Assembly: GCF_029784155.1 (NCBI RefSeq)
Contig: NC_073691.1
Span: 123,132,714-123,196,713 of the forward strand
Direction: 5' to 3'
Origin: Uranotaenia lowii
Taxonomy: Eukaryota > Arthropoda > Insecta > Diptera > Culicidae
Length of the DNA stretch: 64,000 nt
Every line of letters starts with the position of its first letter. Within the stretch, counting starts at the first letter, position 1. The notes under the pieces were generated by a model that saw only the letters and a program-made list of their open reading frames with translations, did not search any database and was not told the origin of the DNA. The position numbers were made by a program, and so were the translations under genes. Of the stretch, positions 1-11,258 are shown piece after piece.

Positions 1-278
1 AAAACCACATTTTTCCGAGGAGAAAAACATTGCAGAATTAATTTTGGACAATTGTCGGGCCCTGGTTCAAAATCCACACAATTTTATTTCCACCTGTTCT
101 AGTTTTCAAGATAACAAATGAAAATAGGTAAAAATTCATACATATAATTTGTGCACTTTTTCGGCTAAATTATGGAACATAACAAAGTTTTCTAAAATTA
201 AAGTTTTAATTCTATGATTCTCTGTTAGATCTATCTTTTCCAGTGTTAACAAGGGAGAGCTTTTTTTCAAGTTAGGGT

Positions 279-1088
279 AGGGTTGCCATCCGTCCCGCAA
301 AAGCGGGGCATGTCCAGGTTTTTTTTTTGTTGGATGTCCCGCTGCCCCGCTTTTACCTCACAATGTCCCACTTTTTTTCTCGGAATTTTTTTACAAAGTT
401 CACTGATTTAAACTGAAAAAAAAATTAAATTTGAGTCTCAATTAGAATTCATTGGTTCAACACAGAAAATCTCAAATACGTTATTTTACAAATAAGCAGC
501 CTTTTTCATAGTTTATATAAGACAATACTGAATAAATCTTAAGTTCTTAGTATAACTGTTATATTCTGATCCAGTTATGCTTTCTTGGAGCACGTTCAAT
601 CAATGCAATGTATGAAGAAAATATTGTTGAGGTTGCTTCCAAATAATTTTAGATTATTATAGTTGTTCGCAGGAATCTTAATTGAATAATCTTATATTAT
701 ACATAATCTTTATTGACTCAATTGTATAAATTATATAAAAATGGAAGCTTTCTTGTATTTTCAAATTTTTAAACAAATTTTATACAAAAAAAACCAATGT
801 TTTTACGCGGTATAAAGTCTGCCGTTAGCATGTACGAATTGAAATATTTTCCCAAAAAAAACTTGTTAATTCGTTAGAACCGTGGAATATAACAGTGCAT
901 ATGGCGGAAACCGCGTAAATAAAAATCATGTAGGAAAAACTGAGTATTATGTACTTTCTATGAACAACTTTGCCTAATGGTATTCGTTTGAATTTAGCTA
1001 TACAATTAAGCTTTTTAAAGAGTTTTTAAAATGTCCCGCTTTTTTCATGAAATGTCCCGTTTTTTTCTTAAAGTATCTGGTAAGCCTA
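279..1088. mobile_element. Non-autonomous hAT-like element (MITE)
   Basis: The left end reads AGGGTTGCCATCCGTCCCGC and the right end, reverse-complemented, reads AGGCTTACCAGATAC followed by two CGGGACAT blocks. The left end also carries several GTCCCGC/CGGGGCA blocks, so the ends are imperfect inverted repeats with shared subterminal motifs. Flanks GTTAGGGT (271-278) and ATTAGGGT (1089-1096) match at 7 of 8 bases, which fits the 8-bp duplication of hAT elements. The interior is AT-rich with no coding capacity. The exact ends are uncertain by one or two bases. Confidence 0.42.
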
Positions 1089-1194
1089 ATTAGGGTCTCA
1101 TGATGTATCGAAATCTGCATACCTACAAAAACACCTCAAAAGCCAGAAGCCTAACTCCAATATCGAATTGAATGAGGTTGCTGAACTTTCCTCG

Positions 1195-1515
1195 TGCTTA
1201 TTCGGGCCGGGCTATTTTATTTGAAAACCTGGCAAAATCGGGGCGTGTAAATTCAAAACTCTCAACCCAAAATCCGGGAAAACATCCGGGCAAATTTGTA
1301 TAAATCCCAGATTTTATTCAATAAAAATTTTAAAAAGGTTGAACATTTTTCAACGAAACTAGACAGTAATTTTTTGAATCACACTTTTAAAATTTTGTTT
1401 CTTGGGCGCCAAAATGAAACATATGAAAAGTTCAATTACCTACATATTTGTTTGGTTTTTCAAATAAGGTGAAAAAATCAGGACAAAACCAGGCTTTTTT
1501 TCAAGGAACCTCGCG
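1195..1515. repeat. Dispersed repeat, copy 1 (CCGGGCAA-type MITE-like)
   Basis: Contains phrases such as AAAATCCGGGAAAACATCC and TGAAAACCTGGCAAAATCGG, with a loosely inverted counterpart near the right end (CAAAACCAGGC). It is recognisably similar to 52330-52710, for example in the stretch CAACMCAAAATCC. No open frame. The family is not named. Confidence 0.35.
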
Positions 1516-2416
1516 CAACCGGACCATTTCTATATTTAAATAGTATTAAAGCTTAGACTAGATACTCAACAGTTGGCACAGTTTGACATTAAATCAGTAA
1601 TCTAGATTGGATATAAATATCTCGGTACAGCCAGAAATGGAATCAAAATGATCGGAAGATCGAATCGAAAGTATTTAATCCGATCTAATCGATTATTTCC
1701 ATGCTAAAGTATCGATCAAAAAAATCCTAAATCTGAGTTGAAAAGATCGATCTTCCTAAGATCGATCCGAGCTCGACCAATCCTAGTTCTTATGTTTTAA
1801 TATATTTTTCAATGATGCTCCAATATTTCGGGAAAACTGCTCGCTGAAGCTTCTCTCCAAAGCCAATAGGTCGTATATATTGTTAGCTCACCGTCAACTG
1901 GTGTAACATGCAAGGCTTTTCGACTTCAATGGCTTCTAAAAAAAATTATACCGACAGATAATCATATCACAAGCGTTTGAGATTCATGGGGTATCATATT
2001 GACGCAGTTAGATAAATATTGGTTTCATCGGTTATTGATTTTTTTTAAACATGCGATTTTCACTCTACTTAGAAAAAGAGGTAACTTTCAACAAACTTTG
2101 TTTTGAATGCAAAATATATATTTTAACTAAAATCAATCATATCAAAATTGGGGCAGAATGCCCACAAGATCACGAGCTTTCCGCTCAAATATTGAGTGCT
2201 GTTTATTTTTGAGAAAACCTGAATATAAAAAAAATGCCATTTTATTTTTGCTAACTCCCAAATTACGAAAACAATGCATAATTATAACAAATTTCGTCCT
2301 TGTTTGAGTTAAAAAGGTACACCAATATTCGACTCGAGAAAATTATCGGCCGCCATTCCTTGCCGCGATATCAGTCAAGAAATCGAATTTTGTTGCCTAT
2401 CTGAAGGCGTTTTACC
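1516..2416. other. AT-rich intergenic DNA with one dispersed repeat
   Basis: No gene seen. Positions 1981-2112 recur in direct orientation at 11731-11862 (both contain GACGYAGTTAGA and ACATGCGATTTTCAC), so the two copies bracket the composite transposon at 2417-11258. A cluster of ATCGATC/GATCGAT words lies at 1640-1780. Confidence 0.5.
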
Positions 2417-2418
2417 TA

Positions 2419-2612
2419 AGGAGTGTATTCGAAAAAATGCAACACTTTGTTTTGTGGACTACTTTTGAATGTATGGATTGAATTTGATGAAATTTTTAGT
2501 TAAGCTACCTAGTTATGTACGGTTTACAAGTGCAAATTTTTGTGACGTTCTATCAAGTAGTTTTTGAGAAAGCGTCCAATGAAAAAGTACATCGACTTTA
2601 ATTTTTGGGCGC
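2419..2612. repeat. Left terminal inverted repeat of the 2417-11258 element
   Basis: Pairs with 11168-11256 (outer part) and about 9335-9443 (inner part) on the opposite strand. Shared phrases include ATGCAACACTTTGTTTT, TAAGCTACCT and TGCAAATTT, ending around TTTTTGGGC. Identity by eye is about 70-75 percent. Confidence 0.6.
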
Positions 2613-4571
2613 CATGTGCGCCATCTTTTATTCATACTATGAACTACCCTTTTTTCCAAATCAAGGCTTTTTTGTTCCTTTTTTTTGTTTTCTGAAGCTT
2701 GACTTTCAAAACTACTCAAAACTTAAAATTTTATCAAAGCTATGACAATTTTAGCAGATTGTTCTCCTTCGACACAAAATCAAGATTAACTTTTAATCAC
2801 TCCATAAATAGACTGCTACTAAGCAGCAAAATCGAATACGAACCGTCGCGCCCGGTATTCGCCCTGAAAAGCCGGACGTATGGCTGAACATCCTCCAAAA
2901 CCTCTCCAAGGATCCGGAAAGCAACCATCAGGAGACTGACCTAGCCGGCCTAGATGTGTAGCAGTCCTCATATTCAAAAATTCAACATTTACTCTCCGCC
3001 TTAAAGTAGGCCCAGTTTGTCCGCTCCTCGATCGATCTCGAACATAATATCGAGCAATGCGGTTAGACACGCCAGAGGTCGCGTGCATACATACTCCCGT
3101 GGGTGTTGTCGTTTCAGCTAGAACCAATTAGCTACTGCGACCCTAATGAATTAGCCGAATCTCTAATCTCTTGAGATAATCTTTAGAGCTCTCGGGGATT
3201 ATGAACTTCCGCCGAGGGCGTTTGTAGTAAGATCACTTTCCCTGACCTGAGAGCTCAAGTGCCAAATGAAAGGTTGCGTGACAATTAGTTAGCTAATGGT
3301 AAAATATACGTGCTAGGTTTTTCGTGCGTGTTTTAATGCTTTCTGGTAGGCACGTCTTTTCTCAGATCGGTCTCACAGGGACCACGTAGCACTCCGCTGC
3401 TGCCGTTTTCCCGTTGCACTGGAAATACCCGACAACAGCATTCGTCGGAAGCGGGACGTTTCGCCAACATAACGTCCCGGTGGGAGTTACGGGAACTCCA
3501 CGTGGTCAGAGCAGCGCAGTCTATCGTTGCAGCCAACATCTAACAACACTCAGCAGCCGTTCAAGGTCAGGTAGCAAGCCACAGCGTCGGTCAGCGACCT
3601 TTGACCCCAGGTCGAGAACAGGTACATCGGCTCAGCACAGGTGGTGAGACGTTCGATATCGACACCTTCAGCGAGCGCCCGAACGATAGCGAGTGCCAGG
3701 CAGCGTGACTAGTCACACAGTCCCGCCAGTCGTCTCTCCGTCGGCTGCGAGTAACAGGAGCGAAGGAATCGGTGAGTCCATTCCAACAACCAGTGATTGG
3801 CATTGAAGGGGTCATCCATATATGACTCTCTAGTTGAGGATTTGTGCATTTCCTGAACGACGGTGATCTGATTTACGTTTTGCGCACCATTTAGTGTCGA
3901 GGCCGAATTTCCGTTTCATCCTTTACGGAAGCCCCACTATCAAAGCATAAAATTCGAGTGCGACAAGCTATGCTGCTTGAAAGCTTGTTGCATGAAAACA
4001 CGCACGAATGGGGAGGATTATAATATATAAATTATAATATATATATTTTCTTCGGCTGATTGAAGATTTTGACCACTCTGGGGTCATCCGGGGAAGGACT
4101 AGGGGGTTCCATGTGCAAATAAGCTGTCGTTACAATTGGGGAACGGGAGGTCGTTAGCTCGGTGATGTTATTAGCGGGTATGAGCGATCCTTAACTGAGC
4201 AGTTCTTTTGGTTGATTTCACATGGTTCGAATTTGAGGTAATGCGTTAGTTTCGTCTCTTTTGGGTTAGCTTTTTGGAGAGCCCTATCTGTTGCGATTCT
4301 TAACCACTTGTAAGGATAATTTATGGACTCGCCCTCAACGGAGTCTCACCGGGCATATTAAAACGAGGCGTACGATCTCCTAAAGGAGTGGCGCTTAAGT
4401 CGTAAGCCAGTAAGGGATCGATCAGTGGCGGCTACAGATGGCCAACACTTTCGTTGGAACACGTTTTGGAGCAGATCCGATTCATAAGCTCACGAACTCA
4501 TTCGGGAACACAGTTCAGGTGGAGTGCAGAAAAAGCCAAGAAACCTTGCAACTCTTGCCTCCGGAACCCGC
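2613..4571. other. Unclassified interior of the long-TIR element
   Basis: This is GC-richer than its surroundings, especially 2850-3830, and continues after the LTR-element insertion at 8886-9334. Short open frames occur on both strands but none resembles a known protein and they overlap each other. It could be an older retroelement leader or captured genomic DNA. I assign no function. Confidence 0.35.
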
Positions 4572-4852
4572 TGTAAAATACCACCTTTGCAATCACCAGG
4601 AAATCTCCGGTTACTAAATCACCGAACGCCTGAATACCGATGCGTGAGCCGTTCTACATCACACACGAAAGCTTCGATGCGAAACGTGGACGGTTGTGAA
4701 CTGAGCCCGTGAAGGTTGTGCCCTTACGAAAGGGAGAGGAGATAGAGGGAGCGCGATATATGAAACGTCTGACAGTTCGACGAGGGGTGTTCGGATGTTA
4801 TTGTCAGTATACACATTGTAATCGTCATGTAACGATAATTCCATTACTCACA
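4572..4852 (-). repeat. 3' LTR
   Basis: On + it starts TGTAAAATACCACC and ends ATTACTCACA. It is identical by eye to 8605-8885 and is preceded by the target duplication CCCGC. Confidence 0.92.
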
Positions 4853-4867
4853 TTCCCCTTCTTCTCT
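4853..4867 (-). other. Polypurine tract
   Basis: The minus strand reads AGAGAAGAAGGGGAA immediately before the TG of the 3' LTR. This is the position and composition expected for the plus-strand DNA primer of an LTR retrotransposon. Confidence 0.85.
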
Positions 4868-7029
4868 AGGGATTTTTGTGATTATTTGCGCTACAGTACA
4901 ATTAACCTATTTAAAATTAAATGGTGTTAAAAATAATAAAATTTAAAAAAAATGGCATGAATATATGATTTGATTTGTATTTTTAGAATATCAAACGTTC
5001 GGGGGATAGTATCAAACATTGCACTGTGTATCATTAACACCCTGATAAGAGATTCGCTTATTTTTCATTGGCCTAGCACTTTCTCAAGCATCTGACTTAC
5101 AATATATGCAACATTTTTTCCTTTTCTCCATTAAAAGAAAGATTGACAAAATGCTCTTTGCGATGTCTTGTATGATTTCTTCAAACTTTAAATTCAAAAT
5201 TTTCCTTTACGATCCTATAATAAATTTCACCTTTTCATGATTCTCCTAGATTTTCAAAAGCGAAAGAAAATGTGGAACACGATTTTAGCACTGATCACAA
5301 TTTTGGTGTTAACGAGAACTTGACTAAAACATCTTTTTCAAATATTATTACCGATTAATTTCATCACTGGTTTGCATGCATTGAAATAAGTGTGTAAGAC
5401 TCGATGAAAAGTAAACAAACTAAATACGAAGAGTTCGAAGCTGCCACGGTGATAAGTCTGTCGTTTTAAAAAGCTGTACTCGTTCGGGAGTCGGTATTTG
5501 TATGCAAAAAAACACAAGAACTTGCGGTAACCGGCCGAAAAAAAATAATTATCGTTATAGTGAATAATATCCTCCGATAAACCTGATAATGATGAAATAC
5601 GTTTCCATAGGTTGGATTTTTCGGACAGGATTAATGAGAATGACATGAGCCCACAGGAAAGATTAGATATTTCGGTTTGTCATCCTCATCGTTCCCTGTC
5701 ACCGGCTCGACAATAACTGGAGCCTTTTTCCTTTTTCTGTCGGTCAAAATCTTTACTTAAAATCCGTTCGAAACGATCTAGCTTATTTGAAGAAACTATA
5801 TCGGCACAATTGAACTGAAGATAAACTTAACGGAGCAGCCTTCTATCGAACTTTACAGTCCGTGATTAGTGTGACTACCAGTTACCGATTAATCGGATAT
5901 GAAGTCGAACTGATACTACTACGGTGTTCCTGTTCCCTCCTGGCTCAGAAGTTCTTCCCTTCATTAAAACAAAATCGTCACCCGGAAAGATGGAAATTTA
6001 TGGTTGCATTACTCACTTGACAGCACGTTGTGCAAAACTTGAGCTAGGTTGCTTTTGCCTATAAACTAATAAGCTTTATATTTGATAACTACTTGTCGTG
6101 CTTGAAATTAACATTTCAGACACCGACTTATATTCACTACACTACTCACATTTGATTCAGGTTAAGAATGATTCAAAATTTTCTTTTGAACCAAAAAGGA
6201 CAACTACGACACGCACACAAGTGGGAGAACGCGTTTTAATTTTTACATCATTTCTAATCTCTACACTAGAACAAGTACTACCGGGGTTAGAAAACATGTT
6301 GAAATTACGACGGATGCATATCAGAACTAAATGAGACTTTTATTCACAGAAAACAAAACTGGCCTTATCTATTAGAGAGAATGTTTAGGCTAGAGTGTTA
6401 CTGCAAGATGAAAGGGAATTTTCCTAAAAAAGTGAGTAAATTGAACAGCTCATTACTAACTAATGTATCGTTTTAATTACTTCATTGCTATATCAACATA
6501 GTTCCTGGTTCATGTATTCATCTCTTTGTTCTGAATACTAGCTTATATTCATTTGTTGTAAGCCTTCAAATTCAATAAATTCAAGCCTTCTCAACTGAAT
6601 GGCAATTTGAGTATTCAAAGATAATTGCAGTCAATTCTCGTTACGCTTTTTTGAACAATTACACTGCAGTTAATGATTTAACCAACTTTTAAACTTTTAA
6701 CTCGCTACAAATCCGTATGCAAATTGTTAAGTTTCATTTAAACTGGAAGGAACTAAAATTCATTTACTAGTAGAAATCGCCTGAAAAAAAAAGCATCGTA
6801 GGTAGTTCAGGGAAAAGAAATAAAATAATTAAATTTATGATTATTGAATGACGTCCTCCACCTGTATTGAACTTGAAATCACAAACTAAATATCTTAACC
6901 TACACTGGACTAAACTGGAAATCTTCGCCTTAACCTGACTAAAGATTCTCATGACCCATCGTTGTCCCAACTGAATTTAGAGTCCCGAACAAGAAACCAC
7001 TGTATAAACTGGACTTCCTGTTCTGATCT
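4868..7029 (-). other. Non-coding internal region of the LTR element
   Basis: About 2.2 kb of AT-rich sequence between the hairpin array and the polypurine tract. The longest open frame here (minus, 5338-5646, about 100 codons) resembles no gag or pol domain that I know. It may hold packaging or RNA-stability signals, but nothing specific can be pointed to. Confidence 0.5.
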
Positions 7030-7564
7030 AGCGATTATCGACAGAATAGAACTTAGCATCCTGAACTACCGATCACTTCCTTAACTGTACTTACAGTTCT
7101 CTACTGGCAATCATTGCCTAAACTGGCGATCATCACCTTGACTATATTAAGAGTTCTGAACTTGCAATTATTGTCTCAACTGGACTCACATTCCTCAACT
7201 GAAAATCTTTGCCTCTTCTGGCGATCATTGCCTTGACTTGACTAAGAGTACTAAATTGGCAATCATTGTCTCAACTAGATTTGCAGTCCACGAGTGGCAA
7301 TCTTTACTATTGTTCTATGACTATTGCTTAAATTGAATTACTGCTCTAATTGGACTTGTAGTCCTGGACTGGCAGTCATTGCCTTAACTAAATTAAGCGT
7401 CATGAACTGTTGCTTAATCTGCTTGCAATCCTGAACTGGCAGTCATTGCCTCAACTGGACTAGAATCTTGAACTTGCAATCACTGCCTAAACTGGACTAG
7501 TAGTTCTCAACTGGTAATTATTGCTTTGACTGGACTTATAGTCCTTTACTGGCAATCATTTCCC
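7030..7564. repeat. Degenerate 19-bp hairpin-monomer array (older part)
   Basis: Diverged copies of the 19-bp monomer found in the adjoining array. Palindromic cores remain visible, such as GGACTTGTAGTCC, GGCAGTCATTGCC, GGACTTATAGTCC, GGTAATTATTGCT and GGACTGAGAGTCC. Each is separated by roughly six bases of the ACT/AACT type. Confidence 0.75.
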
Positions 7565-8290
7565 CAACTGGACTGAGAGTCCTGAACTGGCAATCATTGC
7601 CTCAACTGGCGATCATCGCCTTGACTGGACTAAGAGTCCTAAACTGGCAATCATTGCCTCAACTGGCGATCATCGCCTTGACTGGACTAAAAGTCCTAAA
7701 CTGGCAATCATTGCCTCAACTGGCGATCATCGCCTTTACTGGACTAAGAGTGCTAAACTGGCAATCATTGCCTGAACTGGCGATCATCGCCTTGACTGGA
7801 CTAAGAGTCCTAAGCTGGCAATCATTGCCTGAACTGGCGATCATCGCCTTTACTGGACTAAGAGTCCTAAACTGGCAATCATAGCCTGAACTGGCGATCA
7901 TCGCCTTGACTGGACTAAGAGTCCTAAACTGGCAATCATTATCTAAACTGGCGATCATCGCCTTTACTGGACTAAGAGTCCTAAACTGGCAATCATTGCC
8001 TGAACTGGCGATCATCGCCTTTACTGGACTAAGAGTCCTAAACTGGCAATCATTGCCTGAACTGGCGATCATCGCCTTTACTGGACTAAGAGTCCTAAAC
8101 TGGCAATCATTGCCTCAACTGGCGATCATCGCCTTGACTGGACTAAAAGTTCTAAACTGGCAATCATTGCCTCAACTGGCGATCATCGCCTTTACTGGAC
8201 TAAGAGTCCTAAACTGGCAATCATTGCCTAAACTGGCGATCATCGCCTTGACTGGACTTAACGGGTCCTTAACTGGCATACAATGCCTAG
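7565..8290. repeat. 57-bp higher-order tandem repeat built from three 19-bp palindromic monomers
   Basis: GGCGATCATCGCC recurs every 57 bp from 7608 to 8235 (12 copies). Each 57-bp unit contains three palindromes spaced 19 bp apart: GGACTAAGAGTCC, GGCAATCATTGCC and GGCGATCATCGCC, separated by TAAACT, TCAACT and TTGACT. Each palindrome can fold as a 5-bp stem with a 3-nt loop. The apparent repetitive proteins on both strands are a by-product of 57 being divisible by 3. The array begins about 310 bp downstream of the primer site in element orientation. Confidence 0.93.
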
Positions 8291-8585
8291 AGAATACTCA
8301 CCACAGAACTTGTTTTCAGGAATTTAAACTCGGACCTGATTTTTTTATCTAAATTTTAGTTCACTAACGTTTCTTCTTTAACTTGAGTTGGTGCACTTTG
8401 TTGTTATTCCGAAAGGAGAAATTACTTTCATCACTTTTAGCATCACAAAACAACACCCGCGTTGAAAATTTTGCTTTGCAGTCTTGGACGATGGCCGCCA
8501 TTTTGGATTTCATTTAGCAACCGGAGATTTCCCTCAAATTCCAGTTTAATTTGACTCTGAACTTATGTAAACATAGGGGAGTAGG

Positions 8586-8603
8586 GTCCTGTCACGGTCG
8601 CCA
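8586..8603 (-). other. Primer-binding site complementary to tRNA-Arg
   Basis: The + strand reads GTCCTGTCACGGTCGCCA. From knowledge of insect tRNA-Arg(TCG), this is its T-arm and acceptor 3' end plus CCA, so the minus strand carries the complement one base after the LTR end. The same 18 bases occur at the matching place of the second LTR element (41114-41131). Confidence 0.85.
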
Positions 8604-8604
8604 C

Positions 8605-8885
8605 TGTAAAATACCACCTTTGCAATCACCAGGAAATCTCCGGTTACTAAATCACCGAACGCCTGAATACCGATGCGTGAGCCGTTCTACATCACACACG
8701 AAAGCTTCGATGCGAAACGTGGACGGTTGTGAACTGAGCCCGTGAAGGTTGTGCCCTTACGAAAGGGAGAGGAGATAGAGGGAGCGCGATATATGAAACG
8801 TCTGACAGTTCGACGAGGGGTGTTCGGATGTTATTGTCAGTATACACATTGTAATCGTCATGTAACGATAATTCCATTACTCACA
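8605..8885 (-). repeat. 5' LTR
   Basis: Identical by eye to 4572-4852. It is followed on + by CCCGC, the second copy of the target duplication. The LTR should contain the promoter of the element, but I cannot assign a TATA box or start site with confidence. Confidence 0.92.
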
Positions 8886-9452
8886 CCCGCTTCATCTGTT
8901 TCTTGATCTCGGATTGTTCGGGTATCACGACACCTAATCTAATCAAACAATCTCACTTCTCTAGATAAGGTAAAAAATGACTCCTTTGAAGAAGTCAAAA
9001 AATTATTAAACGCGGAAAGGTGTGAAAATGGATACTTTTTAACGATAATTGGTTAATGAATTCCGAGCGTGAAGATGAACTAAACAAAAATGTTTTTTTT
9101 CGCTTATCCAATCGATTTTTTTTCATTTGCGCTTGATAAAACCTCTAATATTTCCTACCTTCATGGAATCAATAATCCTCTTCACTTTAGGAATAGTGAG
9201 AATTAGAATGAAATGAGTACACTTTTAGATCCTCTAGGACTCCTTGAATGATTAACCATATGAATTCCAGTCGAATAGTTGATTTCCAGCTGTATTTGAG
9301 TCTCCGACTGAAACTTTCCTGAATTCTTCGTGATCCTGCCCAAAAAAAATATTCATTGACCTTCTGTGTTGGACGATATCTCAAAAACCACTCGATTAAA
9401 CCTGACAGAAATTTGCACATGTAAACAATATATTAGAAGGTAGCTTACATGG

Positions 9453-11166
9453 TAGCCGCTGAAAGACCGAGCAGGTCAGTTATTGACCGATCGAACAGAT
9501 CAACTCAAACGATGGACTGAGCACTTCGAACAACTCTTCCGAGTCACGAATAGCGATGGCCAACAGGACCCGCAGCTCGAAGCGCCAACAGTAAGCCGCA
9601 TAAATGGCGTCAAATTGGAAGCGCCCTCGCTGGCTGAAATAGAAGCGGCAATCAAAAACATGAAATCCAACAAAGCACCTGGGATCGATTGCATCCCTGC
9701 TGAAATGCTGAAAGCCGACCCTGCCCTGTCAGCACAAATGTTGCACCGTCTTTTCGCAGACATCTGGGATACTGCAACATTCCCGGCCGACTGGATGCAG
9801 AGTATCCTCGTAAAGGTCCCGAAGAAAGGAGACCTGAGAGAGTGCGGTAACTGGCGAGGCATAACGTTAATCTGTACTACCCTCAAAGTACTCTGCAAAG
9901 TGATCCTTAACAGGATCCAGGAGAAAATCGACGCTACACTTCGACGGCAACAAGCTGGATTCCGATCCGGACGATCATGTGTGGACCACATCACAACGCT
10001 ACGAATCATACTGGAACAAATCGACGAATTCCAGGACTCTCTTCTGCTGGTTTTCGTTGATTTCGAAAAAGCATTCGATCGACTTGACCATGACTACATC
10101 TGGGCGGCTCTAAGGCGACGAGGGGTCCTAGAGAAACTAGTCCATCCCATCGAAGCACAATACGAGGCATTTTCGTGCAAGGTCTTGCACGATGGTGTCT
10201 TGTCCGAACCAATCCCGGTAACTACTGGCGTGAGACAAGGATGTATCTTATCACCGCTACTTTTTCTCATCGTAATGGATGAGATTCTGACTGGATCGAT
10301 CGACTGTGCACCGAACCGAGAATTGCCGTGGAATCCTTCAACAATGGAGCAACTGAACGACCTTGACCTGGCAGACGATATTGTTTTGCTCGCCCAAACA
10401 CACGGATATGAAGAGCAAACTCGACGACCTCACCGAAAGTTCCAAGGCAGCAGGTCTCAAAGTCAATGTCGGAAAGACCAAGTCGATGGGAACCAACACA
10501 GCAAAACCCCCCAGTTCCATTGTAGCTGGGCAACAAGTTGAGAAAGTGGAGGACTTTCAGTATCTTGGAAGCCAGATTACGCCTGATGGTGGTACCAAGA
10601 AGGACATCGAAACCCGGATCAGAAATGCCCGATTTGCGTTTGCGAGTCTCCGAAACATCTGGCGCTCATGCCAGATCTCTCTACGAACTAAGATCCGAAT
10701 CTTCAACACAAACGTCAAATCCGTATTGTTGTACGGGTGTGAAACTTGGTGCACATATGCGGTGACGACGCGAAAACTGCAAGTATTTGTGAATCGCTGC
10801 CTGCGGAACATCATCCGCGCTTGGTGGCCTGGCCATTGGATCTCAAACGTGGAACTTCATCGCCGGTGTCATCAAAAGGCGCTGGACATCGAGATTCGAG
10901 AACGTAAGTGGAGATGGATTAGGCACACGCTGCGAAGAGGTGAAAACGAGATTTGTAGAGAGGCGCTAGATTGGAACCCAGAAGGTCATCGAAGAAGAGG
11001 CAGACCCAGAAACTCGTGGCGGCGAAGCCTAGTCACTGAAATGCGAACTGTCGATTAGAATCTTGACTGGGACCAGGTGAAGACGCTGGCTCCGGATCGT
11101 CAACAGTGGATGTCTTTTACCAAGGCCCTATGCATCGGAGGATCGGCGCGGGATCATTAAGTATAA
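9453..11166 (+). mobile_element. 5'-truncated RTE-like LINE inserted in the right TIR
   Basis: The left junction reads GGTAGCTTAC and the right junction AGTAGCTTCAC; the shared GTAGCTT marks an approximate target duplication, and removing the insert restores the TIR. The 3' end ATTAAGTATAAG looks like a short simple tail rather than poly(A). The endonuclease domain is absent, as expected from 5' truncation. Clade assignment (RTE-like) is by recall of the reverse-transcriptase style and is tentative. Confidence 0.72.
9483..11058 (+). pseudogene. Reverse transcriptase of the RTE-like LINE, one frameshift
   Basis: The first frame (9483-10541) has the core reverse-transcriptase order: NKAPGIDCIPAEML, a PKKGDLRECGNWRGI block, QAGFRSGRSCVDH, FVDFEKAFDRLDH, GVRQGCILSPLLF and the catalytic box as LADDIVLL (Leu-Ala-Asp-Asp instead of Tyr/Phe-Ala-Asp-Asp). 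Near 10402 one base appears lost and the protein continues in the frame 10363-11058. That part has the C-terminal hallmarks YLGSQITPDGG, LLYGCETW, a cysteine/histidine-poor connector and GRPRNSWRR. Apart from this frameshift the reading frame is open, so the copy is fairly young. It makes no intact product. Confidence 0.8.
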
Positions 11167-11258
11167 GTAGCTTCACTGAAAATTTCATCAATTTTAATTC
11201 ATGCATGCAAAGTTATTAATAAAACAAAGTGTTGCATTTTTTTTTAATACACTCCTTA

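Larger units (their letters stand above)
4572..8885 (-). mobile_element. Complete non-autonomous LTR retrotransposon (tRNA-Arg primed)
   Basis: Two 281-bp direct repeats (4572-4852 and 8605-8885), identical by eye, begin TG and end CA. The 5-bp CCCGC flanks both sides (4567-4571 and 8886-8890) as a target duplication. On the minus strand the order is 5' LTR, primer site complementary to tRNA-Arg, about 3.75 kb internal region, polypurine tract, 3' LTR. The internal region encodes no gag, protease, RT or integrase that I can recognise, so the element must move with enzymes from elsewhere (LARD-like). The tRNA-Arg primer is typical of the mdg1/412 lineage of Ty3/gypsy, so a partner of that lineage is inferred. 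Identical LTRs imply a recent insertion. Confidence 0.9.
2417..11258. mobile_element. DNA transposon with long inverted repeats, filled with nested retroelements
   Basis: Both ends read TA-AGGAGTGTATT... pointing inwards, followed by AAATGCAACACTTTGTTTT. They start at 2417 on + and 11258 on -, each with TA at the edge as in Tc1/mariner-type insertions. The similarity continues for about 190 bp on the left (to about 2612). On the right it is split into 11168-11256 and about 9335-9443 because a LINE landed inside that arm. Without the nested LTR element (4572-8885) and LINE (about 9453-11166) the original element would be about 2.8 kb. No transposase is recognisable, so it is non-autonomous. 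Confidence 0.6.

Noticed and set aside
3333..3815. Short frames in the GC-rich 3.3-3.8 kb region
   Set aside because: Overlapping on both strands without any recognisable protein motif; treated as transposon interior.
4524..4844. Frames shared by 4.5 kb and 8.6 kb (identical peptides)
   Set aside because: They lie in the LTR and are repeated because the LTR is repeated.
7597..8352. Repetitive open frames on both strands (LTGLRVLNWQS.. and its antisense)
   Set aside because: They exist only because the 57-bp repeat is a multiple of 3 without stops; the same DNA is open on the other strand and has no start context.
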